A DNA stretch of 64,000 nt from Tupaia tana (Eukaryota > Chordata > Mammalia > Scandentia > Tupaiidae), in assembly GCA_026018925.1 (NCBI GenBank), contig JAKSZU010000012.1, positions 44,245,218 through 44,309,217 on the forward strand, given 5' to 3'. Each line of letters begins with the position of its first letter. Position 1 is the first letter of the stretch. Below, in pieces: positions 50,001-60,980 of this stretch. The translations under genes and the position numbers were made by a program. The notes below the pieces were generated by a model that saw nothing but the letters and a program-made list of their open reading frames with translations, was not told the origin of the DNA and ran no database searches.

Positions 50001-50763
50001 CAGTGCCTTAACCACCATGATACCTGCTAGCCTCCCACTACTATTTTGTTTTTTGAGTTATTTTTTTGAGGTATTTTTACTATTAGGCGTGTGTACTTAC
50101 CAGAGAGACAGAAACAGAAAGTGAGAAATCACCCCCCAGGGGAAATGGCCACACTATAATCCTTGCTTCTCCAGTCTCGTTGGGATTTGGGGCACACATA
50201 CGCACATGCCCAGCATGAGTTTCACACTTCCAGGTCACATCTCGAACTGCAGTTGGCCATGTGGAAATCCAGCAACATAACCATCATGCCATCTGCTGGT
50301 CCTCCTTACTCAGTTTCGATGCTCACAATACTGGCTGTCTCCCTTACCTTCTAGGTCAGGCTGCCAGATGGGACCTCACTGACCCAGACATTCCGGGCCC
50401 GGGAACAGCTGGCAGCTGTGAGGCTCTATGTGGAACTCCACCGTGGAGAGGAACCTGGAGGGGGCCAGGACCCTGTGCAGTTACTCAGTGGCTTTCCTAG
50501 ACGGGCCTTCTCAGAGGCTGACATGGAACGGCCTCTGCAGGAGTTGGGTATGGCATACAGGACTGGAAACTAGGACTTAGGAGGATGGGGGGCATGCTGG
50601 GGGAAAGAAGGGATGCAAAGAGAAAGGACTTGTGGAGATAGTGTGAGGTCAGGAGTTTGGGGAACATAGAGCAAATGCCCTTGTGATTCAAGCCTGTTTT
50701 CTTGCATCTTCAGGACTCGTGCCTTCTGCTGTCCTCATTGTGGCCAAGAAATGTCCCAGCTGA
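47026..50763 (+). CDS. UBXN1: UBX domain protein 1 (SAKS1)
   Basis: Adaptor that binds ubiquitin chains and p97/VCP; known to modulate ERAD and innate immune and NF-kB signalling. Exons: 47026-47084, 47205-47258, 47344-47450, 47548-47617, 48129-48320, 48425-48476, 48618-48734, 50355-50547, 50714-50763 (TGA 50761-50763). They give 297 residues, the human length. A UBA domain fills residues 1-42 ([19 protein letters not shown]). A long charged coiled coil follows ([15 protein letters not shown] on). A Pro-rich linker with [19 protein letters not shown] precedes the UBX domain at about 209-293 ([18 protein letters not shown]). The third exon's donor is weak (GAAG|GTCCTGAC), but the frame into 47548 requires it. 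That next exon has a long T-run before its acceptor. A SINE-A (47698-47950) sits in the fourth intron and many more in the seventh. It is tail to tail with UQCC3. Confidence 0.96.
47698..47950 (+). mobile_element. SINE-A in UBXN1 intron 4
   Basis: Head GGATCAGCAGTTGATGTAAT, body GGAATTGCGGTGTGGCC, end CCCTATAGCAAAAACC. ACCTTGAC(G) before and AACCTTGACC after suggest the target duplication. Confidence 0.9.
49144..49405 (+). mobile_element. young SINE-A with 18-base target duplication, UBXN1 intron 7
   Basis: AAATAGTTGTGCTGGTTC stands at 49126-49143 and again at 49406-49423, identical. The copy keeps nearly all CpGs of the family. Confidence 0.96.
49497..50302. mobile_element. SINE cluster in UBXN1 intron 7
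   Basis: B (-) 49497-49683. A B element (+, 49739-49895) inside a B/A hybrid (-, 49690-50033), with AAAATTTGCTATAG on both sides. A (-) 50062-50302 ends about 50 bases before exon 8. Confidence 0.87.
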
Positions 50764-50834
50764 GGGGCCTTTATCCTTCCATCCTCCTCTGACCTCTTCA
50801 TCTTTGATAAAGCACTGACAGTTCCTTCCTAACA

Positions 50835-50840
50835 AATAAA
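50835..50840 (+). terminator. UBXN1: poly(A) signal, UBXN1
   Basis: AATAAA 72 bases after the stop, followed by a TTATGT-rich stretch. The 3' end is near 50860. Confidence 0.85.
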
Positions 50841-50968
50841 CCTTCTGAGTTATGTATATGCCTGACTCTTTCCTAAATGGCTGGGAGGGGCAAAACTAAA
50901 GTACAGAAAGCTAAAGGGAAGGCATTTGGAGTAGACCCTAGTCCTTAGCTTTAGTTTCCAAGAGACTT

Positions 50969-53029
50969 TTTTTTTTTTTTTAATTTGCCATAGGGCATAT
51001 GTGCTCACCAGAGAGAGAAAGTGAGAAAGCAAGCTGTCAGGTCCAGGACTTGAACTGCTGTCAGCCATGTGGGAGTCCATCTTAACTGCTACCCCACCTC
51101 CTGGTTCTCAGAAACTTTTTTTTTAAGTTATTTTATTTTTGGAACCAGCAGTTAGCATGATGCCTATGTTGATGAACTCCCATGTAGTCGACCACAGTTC
51201 AAGTCCCGGACCTGGTGGCTTAAACTCATGCTGGGCGCATGTGCTTGCGTTCCCAAGATTCCAAGAGGAGAAGAGGAGAAGGGATTGTGGTGTGGCCATC
51301 CCCCCGGGAGGTGATTTCTCTCTCTGTCTCTCTGCCTGGCGAGCATGTGCGCCCTATAGCAAAAACCTCTCAAAAAAAGTTATTTTAGTTTTGTTCTATT
51401 TTAAAATTTACTATAGAGCACATGTGCTCATCAGAGAGAAAAAGCAAGTCGTCAGGTCCAGGACTTGAACTGTGGTGAGCCATGTGGGAGTCCAGTGCCT
51501 TAACCATCCTGCTACCTGCCGGCCCCCAGAGACTCATTTTTAATCTTTGAGTTTGATTAGCTGCTGGGGACTTTAAGGGGGAGAGGTGCTGAGGAGTGGA
51601 GGTATACATCAGGTGGTACTTTTTACTCCTATTGGTTAAGTCAGATACACATTTAACTAGCAGGACAGCAGATGGCATAATAGTTAAAATGTCACTGGAC
51701 TCCCTCCCACATGGATGGTGGCTTATAACTCACATGGTGTGCGTGCATGCCCAAGATCCCAGGAGGAGACTGGAGAACGGACTGCAGTGTGGCTGTGTGT
51801 GGGGGTGGTGATTTCTCACTTTTCCTCTCAGTGTCTGTCTTTCTGTCTGGAGAGTGCATGTGCCCTAAGGCAAAAACCTCTTACTCCCCCCCCCCCCCCA
51901 AAAAAAAATTTACTAGCTATATATGACTTCTCTAAACCTGTTTCTCTCTTAATATTGTGTCACTGGGAAAGTCAATGCATTTCTGCATAGAAAAATGTAT
52001 CATACTGGGACAAGCAGTTAGCGTAATGGTTATGTCACTGGACTCCCATGTAGTCGACCGCAGTTCACGTCTTGGACCCGGTGGCTTAAAACTCACACCG
52101 GGCGCGTGTGCATGCGTGCCCAAGATCCCGAGAGGAGAATGGAGGAGAAGGGATTGTGGCGTGGCCATCCCCCCTGGAGGGTGATTTCTGGCTTTCTGTC
52201 TCTGTCTGGTGAGCGCATGCGCCCTATAGCAAAAACCTCTCCAAAAAAAGGAAAAAAAAGAAATATGTGTCATATTTTCCCAACAACCTAATAAGATAGG
52301 TAATTGTAACCTGTTTCTTGGGGTTGTCGTAAATATTACATAATGCTAATATAAATAGCTTTAGCACAATCCCTGGTAACAAGTTAAGTCCCCAGTAAAT
52401 ACTAGCTATAATACTAAGTAATTTTTTTCTTTTTAATTGCCAGAGGGTGCATGTGCTTGCCAGAGACACGAAGAAAAAGAAAGCATCCCCCACTGGGGTG
52501 TGGTTGTTCCACAGTCCCTTTTGTTTTTCCATCCTGTCAGAATTTGGGACACACACACATCCAATGTGTTTTTCAAGCTGCTGAGACTGAGATTTGTGCC
52601 ATAGTCATATGGGATCCAGCTCCCCCAATTGCCAGCCCACAGGTCAAGCCCTGTGGTACTTACCTAATAACACTAAGAAGTATTGGGGGGGAGGGCTGTA
52701 GGGGGTGTGGTGGTTAAGGCACTGGACTTCCACATGGCCAACCGTGGTTTGAGGCCTGGGCCTGGTAATTTGAAAATCACGCTGGCTTAGGACCAGCAGA
52801 TGGTGTAATGAGTTCGTTACTAGACTCCCAGATAGTTGACCGTAGTGTAAATCCCAGACCCAGTGACTTAAAACTCATACTGGGCACATGTGCCCAGGAT
52901 CCCAAGAAGAGAAGGGAGGAAAAGGGATTGTGGCCTGGCCATCCCCCCTGGGGGGTGATTTTTCACTTTCCTTCCCTCTGTTTCTCCGGAAAGTGTATGA
53001 GCCCTATGGCAAAAAAGAAAAAAAAAAAA
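50969..53029. mobile_element. SINE cluster downstream of UBXN1
   Basis: Hybrid (-) 50969-51107, A (+) 51140-51378, hybrid (-) 51400-51525, A (+) 51659-51908 with poly-C before its tail, A (+) 52008-52258, C (-) 52422-52633, C head fragment (+) 52689-52785, A (+) 52789-53029. Confidence 0.85.
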
Positions 53030-53487
53030 TTATATACCACACAGTTTTAGTGCTTTATGTGTATTGAAGATAAGGCACTATTATCTAGTAGTAGGTACAG
53101 TTACCCATTTTGGAGATCAAGACACCAAAGTACATTAGATCTTTGCTCAGACTGACAAAGTAGCAAGTAGTAGAACCTGGACATAGACCTGAGGATCTGA
53201 CTCCAGGGCTCAGGTTTGGAACCACTAAGCTGCTTCATGGTAACACTCTTGCTGTCGCTGATGACCTTACCCTTGTGTCCTGTCAAAGTTCAGCTTGCTT
53301 CTCTCTTGTTTCTGGGCTAAGAAACAGGCCATAGTTAAACTGTAAAGATCTCACATAACAGATATGTTCAGCCTGCAATTCCACCATCCAAAAGCTGCAC
53401 ACAGCACCAATGTTTGTATCTGGGTAACACTTCAGTGTTAACGAAGCTTTATTTAGTGTTCTGGCTATAATCAAAGCCTGTTTTGAG
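53030..53487. other. unique intergenic DNA
   Basis: Possible far 3'UTR of UQCC3: a minus-strand AATAAA lies at about 53447-53452. Otherwise nothing is recognised. Confidence 0.4.
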
Positions 53488-53795
53488 GGCCAGCAGGGTG
53501 GTTAAGGGCACTGGACTCCCATGTGGCTGTCCGTGGTTTGAGTTCCCGGAACTGGCAGCTTGCTTCCTTCCTTTCTCTCACTCTGTCCCTCTCTGGTCAA
53601 ATTAAAATAAAGTTAAAGGGGGCCGGTGGGTTGCGTGGTGGTTAAAGGTGCTGGATTCCCACATGGACAACCATGGTTCGAGTCCTGGCCTGGTGGCTTG
53701 CTTTCTCCCTTTCTCTTTCACTCTCTTTCTCTTTTCAAAATAAAAAATAATAACAAATGGAGTTAAATAAATAATTCTTTTTTAAAAAAGTTAAA
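53488..53795 (+). mobile_element. two SINE-B in tandem
   Basis: 53488-53618 and 53619-53795, both plus strand, with AAAGTTAAAG at the joint and at the far end (53788). Confidence 0.87.
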
Positions 53796-54779
53796 GCCTG
53801 TGTTTAAATTGCAGTCTTGCTTGGGAATAAGATATGAGAGACAAAAATGACTTGGTTGACTTGTTCCAGGGATGTGACCCCCCACTGCTTTTTCTTATCC
53901 TCTTAGTGACATTGCCAGTCGATCCCATGACTGGATTCAGCAATTGGAAGCTACCACAGTGAAAAATCTCAAGAGGAGTACAAAACCCACTACATTTACT
54001 GAGAGACTGCTGTGTTGCAGGCATTGGACCTTACATTAATCTTTTTACAACAACCCTCAAGATAGTTAACATTTTTTCCTTATGTTTTTGTATGCAAAAA
54101 TGTGTCATGCTTTTCCAGCAACCTAAGAACAGTTGAACCAAGCTCTAACTCAAAGCACACACTTCACTACTAGTAAATTAGCCTCTCTAACCTTGTATAA
54201 TTAGAAGTGAAATGAGCATAGAAAGCATTTGGGCACATGTTACATGCTAGATGTCCCCCTCCAACCTTGCTCAAACAACAGGAACCCTGAGTGTTCTCCA
54301 CAGGCATCCATTGCTATATTTTCCAAGATAATTCTGATTTCAGGAATGTCACTTGGTTATCTCCTGAAGTTACTCAAACTTATACCACATGATCCAATTT
54401 TTTGAAAACGTCATGATGCCTATTAAGCTTCAGCCCCTCTTCAGCAGCCAGGACAGGCAGCAGCCTGTCAAATGTGCCTATGGCACCAGCTCCCACTGCT
54501 CTCCAAGCAACTGACTGCAGAGTTCACTCTTGGATGGAGTAACATAGTTTTTGGTTCCTTTAGTTGCCATTTCTGACACCGGCCCGTAGGTGGACGTTAA
54601 AGTAATCGGTGTGAGGTTTAGGGAGAACGCGCTCACCCGGTGGTAGCTCCCCTGACCCCGGTCAGTCCTGGATACTGCACTGCCGGCAACTCTGCCGAGT
54701 CCACGGAGGAAAAAGGCCGCCATGGATTCCTGCGCCCAGGTCAAGTTCTCAGCGCCCACAGGGTCAAGTCCAGTTTAGC
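53796..54779. other. UQCC3 3' flank
   Basis: Unique DNA directly downstream (on the minus strand) of the UQCC3 stop; likely includes its 3'UTR. I could not choose a poly(A) signal. Confidence 0.45.
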
Positions 54780-55143
54780 TTACGCTGATTTACCTTCGCC
54801 ACCGCTAACCACCCAGTTCTTCCTCCAGGCCACGTTCTGCTGCGTGGCCGCTGCCTCTTGCAAAGTGGCCAGGACTAGCTGCTGGGTCCTGGCTGCCTCG
54901 TCCTTCCGCTGTGAGTCCTGCTCCGGCATCTCCTGCAGACAGGAATCAAGAATCGCAGTCCCGGCCTCCAATCCAGGGGTCTCCGCTCGCCCGTCCCACT
55001 TGTGGACTCAAAGCTGTTCCTACCTTAAGCATTGCCTGTTTCTGCAGCTCTCCTGGGGCCACGAGAGCAAAGAGCGCGGAGCCCACGCCGGCCCCAGCGC
55101 CCAGTACTGCGACCGTGACCAGGGCTTTTTGCATTGTCCCCAT
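54780..55143 (-). CDS. UQCC3: ubiquinol-cytochrome c reductase complex assembly factor 3
   Basis: Small inner-mitochondrial-membrane protein needed for cytochrome b/complex III assembly. Two exons: 55143 down to 55024 (40 codons) and 54932 down to 54780 (50 codons plus TAA), joined AAG|GAG by a GTAGG donor and CTGCAG acceptor. The total is 90 residues (human 93). The N-terminal membrane segment is near residues 8-30 (VTVAVLGAGAGVGSALFALV). The conserved part is DEAARTQQLVLATLQEAA then NVAWRKNW. The start region differs from human: MGTMQKA has a second ATG four codons in, so initiation could be at either. The end GGEGKSA is shorter than in human. Plus-strand ORFs over this gene are shadows. 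Confidence 0.93.
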
Positions 55144-55509
55144 GGCTGACCACGCTACCAGCGAGACACCTTCCGGAGCTTCTGGCCGCTTAGAAAGGTA
55201 GTCAGAGACATCTCACCGCCTTCTGCGCAGCCTAGAGCGACCTATACGGAAACCATAGAGAAGCGGCCGGGCTAGAGAGGACATGACCATAGAAACTTTG
55301 GCTAGAGTTCCTAGGTCTGGATAACTGAGGAGGGAGAGCATGTCATGAAAAAGTGTTCAGAAAAGTGTTGGCAGCGTGGAGTAAAATCAAATCTGGAGTG
55401 AACTAGCTAGGAGAGAGAGTGTGTATTCATGGTTGTTGTGGGTTTTATGACTGCCCAGTTTTCTGCCCTTCCGATTTCCTGATTTGTTTTGTTCTTAACC
55501 ATGAAAGCT

Positions 55510-55760
55510 GGATTTTTTTTTTTGTGGGGGGAGGCTTAGCTATAGGGCACATGCACTCGCCAGAAAGACAGAGACAGGGAGACAGAAAGTGAGAAATCAC
55601 CCCGCGGGGGGATGGCCACGCTGCAATCCCTTCTCCTCCAGTCTTCTCTTGAGATCTTGGACACGCGCGCACACGCACCTGGCATCCTGAGGAGTAGTTT
55701 CTAGCCTTCCCTCTCTCGGTCTCTCTGGTGAGTAGACACACCCTATGGCAAAAATCTAAA
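55510..55760. mobile_element. inverted composite of SINE-A
   Basis: A minus-strand A copy without its head (55510-55685) runs directly into a plus-strand A 3' end (55686-55760, ending CCCTATGGCAAAAATC). The joint is abrupt, as in a twin-priming or fold-back product. Confidence 0.75.
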
Positions 55761-55811
55761 AACAAGAAAGAACTAATTAAGTGTATATGGACATCACTTA
55801 AAACCAGCTCC

Positions 55812-56440
55812 CGGCTGGTCAGCCAGTGGCATAGTGGTTAAGGCAACTAGATCCCACACTGCGGCTGTGCAGTCACACAGCTGATTCAATAGCTTGAAAA
55901 ACATGTGCGTTGCATGAGTGTGCCCCAAATCCCATAGAGATGGAGGAGAAAGGATTGTGGCATGACCATCGCCCACAGAGGAGTGCTTTCTCATTTTCCT
56001 TCTCTCTTATAAGCCCATGTACTCTCTAGAAATTACTTAACCACCACCACAACAAAGTACAAACGGGGGCCAGCAAGCGGTATGGTGGATAAGGGCACTG
56101 GATTCCCACTTGGCCAACCATGGTTCAAGTCCTGGACCTGGTGGCTTGCTTTCTCGCTTTCCCTTTCTCTCTCTCTCTAGTGGTCAAATGAAAAAATAAC
56201 AGTAACAAATGGGATTAAATAAATAAATAATTCTTAAAAAAAAAAAAAAGAAAGAAAGAAAGAAAGAAAGTACAAACAAACATGCCAGCTTGGGAAAACC
56301 AATAAGTAAAAGTCAAGAAATTCCAAGTTCATTAAAACTCTTCTCTTAGAGCTAGCAGGTGGTGTGGTGGTTGAGGTATTGGAACTCCCACATGGCTGAC
56401 TGTGGTTTGAGTCCCGGAACCGGTGGCTTGCTTTCTCACT

Positions 56441-56482
<42 letters not shown>

Positions 56483-56533
56483 AAATGAAAATAAATGAAT
56501 AAATAAGTAAGATTAAATAATTAAAAAAAATAA
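55812..56533 (+). mobile_element. SINE-C and two SINE-B, plus strand
   Basis: C 55812-56031 (GGCAACTAGATCCCACA head). B 56065-56248 followed by (AAAG)n; ACAAAGTACAAAC before and GAAAGTACAAAC after look like a target duplication. B 56349-56533 with (CT)n; TTAAAACTCTTC before and ATAAAACTCTTC after. Confidence 0.88.
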
Positions 56534-56791
56534 AACTCTTCACTCACAGGGTTTTAGTTCAGATGCCCTGTTGTCTCCTATCCTTGCTGCCATCCCGGGT
56601 CTCCAAGAAGTAAGTAGAAATAAAGCTCCTGTTGCACCTCTTGGACATTCTCCCCTCCCCTGGAAGGCCCATAATCTCCTTGAATGTCATCCTCTTTTCA
56701 AAAGTGATTAAGGGGCCAGGCAGGCTTCAAAGAAGATTACAGGAGCAGTCTCTGGAATACAGTGGTTGAGGGTACTCTATTCTGAGTTTAA

Positions 56792-57221
<430 letters not shown>

Positions 57222-57282
57222 ATCAGTGGGGCCATTGTACCTGGATGTTCTGAGCACGACCAGGATGGAAAATTCAGTTGTA

Positions 57283-57660
57283 TGGGCCAACCCTGTAGCA
57301 TAGTGATTAAGGGATACATGGGAGTCTGAAGTTCAAATTGCAGCTCCAACAGCTTGAAAAATATGCTGGGCAGATGTGTATATGTGCCCCAAATCCTCAT
57401 AAATGGAGAAATGGAGGAGAAAGAGATTGCAGTCGTACCTCATTATGGGTTTATATGCTCATGGGGTGGGAGTGGGTGGGTGGAGAGAAAGTTAGAAATC
57501 ATCCCCAGAGGGGATAGCCACCCATGCTTCTTTTTCCTCCATTTTCCTCCTGGGATTTCAGGCGAGCGCGCGCACACACACGCACAGTGTGATTTTCAGG
57601 CTGTGAGGCCTGGGACTCAAACCACAGTCCACCATGTGGGAGTCTAAGCCTTAACCACTA
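57283..57660. mobile_element. inverted pair of SINE-C
   Basis: C (+) 57283-57462 meets C (-) 57476-57660; the two could fold together. Both lack CpGs and look old. Confidence 0.75.
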
Positions 57661-57867
57661 ATAAATTAAACTATTTTGTCCTACAACAGCCGCCATACTC
57701 CCACACTTTGATTCCTATGGATAAACTGAAATTGTATGTATTAGGCTGTTTCTCTGAGTCAATTGCTAGGTCATGGCCAATCACAGTAGCTAGGCTTCAG
57801 TCAATCACAGGCATTCCCGCCTTTTAAATCTTGTTAATGTAGATAAACTTCAGAATATAAACAATGA

Positions 57868-58133
57868 GGGACCAGCAGTTAGCGTAAGGGCTATGCCACT
57901 GGACTCCCATGTATTCGACCACAGTTTGCGTCCTGTACCCAGTGGCTTAAAACTCACGCTGGGCGCGTGTGCGTGCATGCCCAAGATCCCAAGAGGAGAA
58001 TGGAGGAGAAGGGATTGCAGTGTGACCATCCCCCCTGGGGGGGTGATTTCTCACTTCCTGTCTCTGTCTCTGTCTGTCTGTCTGGAGAGTGCAAGCGCCC
58101 TATAGCATAAAAAGAAAACCCTCTCCAAAAAAA
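57868..58133 (+). mobile_element. young SINE-A with 16-base target duplication
   Basis: AGAATATAAACAATGA occurs at 57852-57867 and 58134-58149, identical. Confidence 0.95.
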
Positions 58134-58321
58134 AGAATATAAACAATGATTTCACTATCTCACTCCCTCATTTAGGTTTTTTGTATGACTCTTTCCTGTT
58201 TCCTGTTCTGCCGACTTAAATGCCAAGTTGACCACGAGGCTGGCCGGAGTTGTCCGGAAGTCTGGAGTAAACTGTCTTATTTAAATCATGTTAAATTTGT
58301 TCTATTAAAAGTTTACTGGTG

Positions 58322-58732
58322 GGGGAACCAGCAGTTAGCATAATGGCTATGTCGCTGGACTCCCACGTGGTCGACGCGGTTCGCATCCCGGACCCGGTGG
58401 CTTAAAACTCACGCCAGGCGCGTGTGTGTGTGTGCCCAAGATCCTGAGTGGAGTACGAAGGAGAAGGGATTGCGGCATGGCCATCCCCCCTGGGGGGTGA
58501 TTTCTCGCTTTCTTGCCCTATAACAAAAACCTCTCCCCCCCCAAAAAAAAAGTCTACTGGTGGGGGGGACCAGCAGTTGGTGTGCGCGTGCCCAAGATCC
58601 CTAGAGGAGAGTGGAGGAGAAGGGATTGCAGTGTGGCCACCCTCCTGAGGGGTGATTTCTCACTTTCTCTCTGTTTCTGTCTTTCTGGCAAGCACATGCG
58701 CTCTATAGCAAAAACCTCTCCAAAAAAAAAAG
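58322..58732 (+). mobile_element. two SINE-A, second with head deletion
   Basis: A 58322-58552, then A 58565-58732 that jumps from CAGCAGTTGG straight to TGTGCGCGTGCCC, losing both promoter boxes. GTTTACTGGTGGGGG, GTCTACTGGTGGGGG and GTCTGCTGGGGGGG at the borders show serial insertion. Confidence 0.88.
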
Positions 58733-58741
58733 TCTGCTGGG

Positions 58742-59190
58742 GGGGCTGCAGGTGGCATGGTGGTTAAGGGCGCTGGACTCCCACATGGCCAACTGTGGTT
58801 AGAATCCTGGACCTGGGACCAGCAGTTAGCGTAATGGCTATGTCGCTGGACTCCCATGTAGTCGACCATGGTTCGAGTCCCGGACCCAGTGGCTTAAACT
58901 CACACCAGGTGCGTGTGCATGTGTGCCCAAGATCCTGAGAGCAGAATGGAGGAGAAGGGATTGCAGCGTTGCATCACCTCTGGGGGGTGATTTCTCGCTT
59001 TCTATCTCTCTGTCTCTGTCTGTCTGGCGAGCGCACGTGCCCTATAGCAAAAACCTCTCCAAAAAAAAAAAAAAATCCTGGACCTGGCGACTTGCTTTCT
59101 CACTTTCTCTGTCCCTCTCTGGTCAAATCAAAATAAGTAAGTAAGTAAATGAAGTAAAATAATTCTTGTTTTAAAATTATTTTATTTAAC
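58742..59190 (+). mobile_element. nested SINEs: A inside B
   Basis: A (58816-59073) interrupts a B element. AATCCTGGACCTG is at 58803-58815 and again from 59074. Confidence 0.92.
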
Positions 59191-59555
59191 TTCATTCATT
59201 CATTCATTTATTTATTTCAGTTTGACTGGAAAGGGAGAGATTGAGAGAGAGAGAGAGAGAAAGAGAGCAATCCACCAGGTCTGGGACTTGAATCACAGTC
59301 AGCCATGTGGGAGTCCAACACCCTTAACCACCAAGCCACCTACCGGCCTCAAAAAGTAAAATGATTCTTAATAAATAAATAAATAAAACCTCTACTTAGG
59401 ACCAGCAGGTGGTATGGTGGTTAAGGGTGCTGGACTCCCCACGGCTAACTGCAGTTCGAGTCTTGGACCTGGCGGCTTGCTTTCTCACTTCCCTTCACTC
59501 TCTCTCTGGTCAAATCAAAATGCATAAAGTTAAATAAAATAATTCTTAAGAACAA
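59172..59555. mobile_element. SINE-B (-) and SINE-B (+)
   Basis: B (-) 59172-59349 and B (+) 59399-59555. AAAATTATTTTATTTAAC opens the first; the second ends in (AAAC)n. Confidence 0.87.
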
Positions 59556-59640
59556 ACAAACAAACAAAAAAATACCTCTGTAAAATTGGTTGGCAAACTT
59601 TTCTTTTAAGACCACCATGCCCAACCTGCTGGACCCAATT

Positions 59641-60169
59641 GCTTTTTTTTTTTTGAGAGGTTTTTGCCATAGGGCAAGTGCGCTTGCCAGAAAGACAGAA
59701 AGAGACGGAGAGACAGAAAGCGAGAAATCACCCCCCGGGGGGATGGCCATACCGCAATCCCTTCTCCTCCATTCTCCTCTCCGGATCTTGGGCACGCACG
59801 CACACGTGCCCAGCATAAGTTTTAAGCCACCGGGTCCGGGACGCGAACTGCAGTTGACTACATGGGAGTCCAGCGACATAGCCATTACGCTAACTGCTGG
59901 TCCCCCAATTGCTTTTGCTTTTTTTTTAACGAGAGATTTTTTTGTTATATGGTGCATGCGCTCCCAGAGAGAGAGAGAAAGAGAAATCAACTCTTGGGGG
60001 TTATGGCCACACAGCAGTTCCTCCTCCTCCATTCTTCTCTTGGGATTTTGGGCACGCATGCACACATGCCCAACATGAGTTTCAAGCTGCTGGGTTCGGG
60101 ACTTTAACTGTGGTTGACCATGTGGGAGTCCAGTGATGTAACCAGTGGATCATCTGCTGGTCCCAACCC

Positions 60170-60201
<32 letters not shown>

Positions 60202-60445
60202 TTTTTGCTATAGGGCATGCGCACTCTCCAGAAAGACAGAGAGAGACGGAGAGACAAAAAATGAGAAATCACCCCCTGGGGGGGTGGCTATGCCGCAATC
60301 CCTTCTCCTCCATTCTCCTCTTGGGATCTCGGGCATGCATGCACACGCGCCTGGCGTGAGTTTAAACCACTGGGTCAGGGACTCAAACCACGGTCAACTA
60401 CATGGGAGTCCAGGGACATAGCCATTACGCCAACTGCTGGTACCC
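59641..60445 (-). mobile_element. three SINE-A copies inserted one after another
   Basis: A 59641-59905, A 59918-60163, A 60171-60445, same direction. The host word CCCAATTG or close variants stands at 59634, 59904, 60168 and 60446, so each copy used nearly the same target. The outer two keep more CpGs than the middle one. Confidence 0.92.
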
Positions 60446-60459
60446 CCCAATTGGTTTTT

Positions 60460-60660
60460 AAAGGAAATTTTTTATTTCTTCCATGAACCACAGAGGCAGG
60501 GAGAACTTCCAGCAAGGTCTCAACACCAGGATGCACCTCTAGCCTGTTAGCCCAGGCCATGCGAGCAGGGTCTGGCATACTTGGCTGTCAATAAGTTCTG
60601 AATCCAGAACCTTCTCCTGTGGGCAGAACTTAAGAAGCCACTGTGCCATTATCTATGCTC
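60460..60660 (-). repeat. possible old SINE, family D
   Basis: TTTTTTATTTCTTCCATGAA, GGTCTGGCATACTTGGC, CTGAATCCAGAACC blocks; resembles 30310-30520 in outline. Tentative. Confidence 0.35.
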
Positions 60661-60764
60661 ACTTTTATTTGTATAAGCAAAAAAACACTACACATATTAG
60701 CTTTTCATAATCTTTTAAAATTTTAATATGTCAGGAATATTTTTCACTGTTAATCCCCTCCCGG

Positions 60765-60980
60765 GCTGGGCTTGGAGCCCATAGGAACCCAGATCTTCCT
60801 TTAGAACATTCAAGTCCAATTTCAGCTGGGCAGGAGCAAGCAGATGTCTCCTCCATTCCTGAGACTGTTCTCAGGAATCCAACCCGTCCTCTTTGGGATG
60901 GAGCAATACTCTGTCTGTAGAAGCAACTTGTGGTGAACTATTCCCATCTCCTGCCTCCCAGCAACTTTCATGCCTAGGTT
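60765..60980 (+). pseudogene. LBHD1: relic of LBHD1 exon 3
   Basis: In frame from 60764 the sequence reads GWAWSP-stop-EPRSSFRTF, then, after a one-base-type frameshift near 60829, a stretch ending NYSHLLPPSNF. These agree with the human protein as I recall it (WAWSPQDPRSPLRTF and YSHLLPP). Stops are at 60782-60784, 60918-60920 and 60975-60977. The expected acceptor AG before 60765 is GG. So the exon cannot be used normally. The distance from exon 2 (3.5 kb) is filled with SINEs. Confidence 0.75.

Noticed and set aside
54640..55149. 169-residue plus-strand ORF over UQCC3
   Set aside because: Opposite-strand shadow of the two UQCC3 exons and intron.
59445..60065. 206-residue ORF and many similar ORFs with repeated WESSDIAIT or [16 protein letters not shown] words
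   Set aside because: These are translations of SINE-A copies; the repetition of the same peptides all over the window shows they are not genes.
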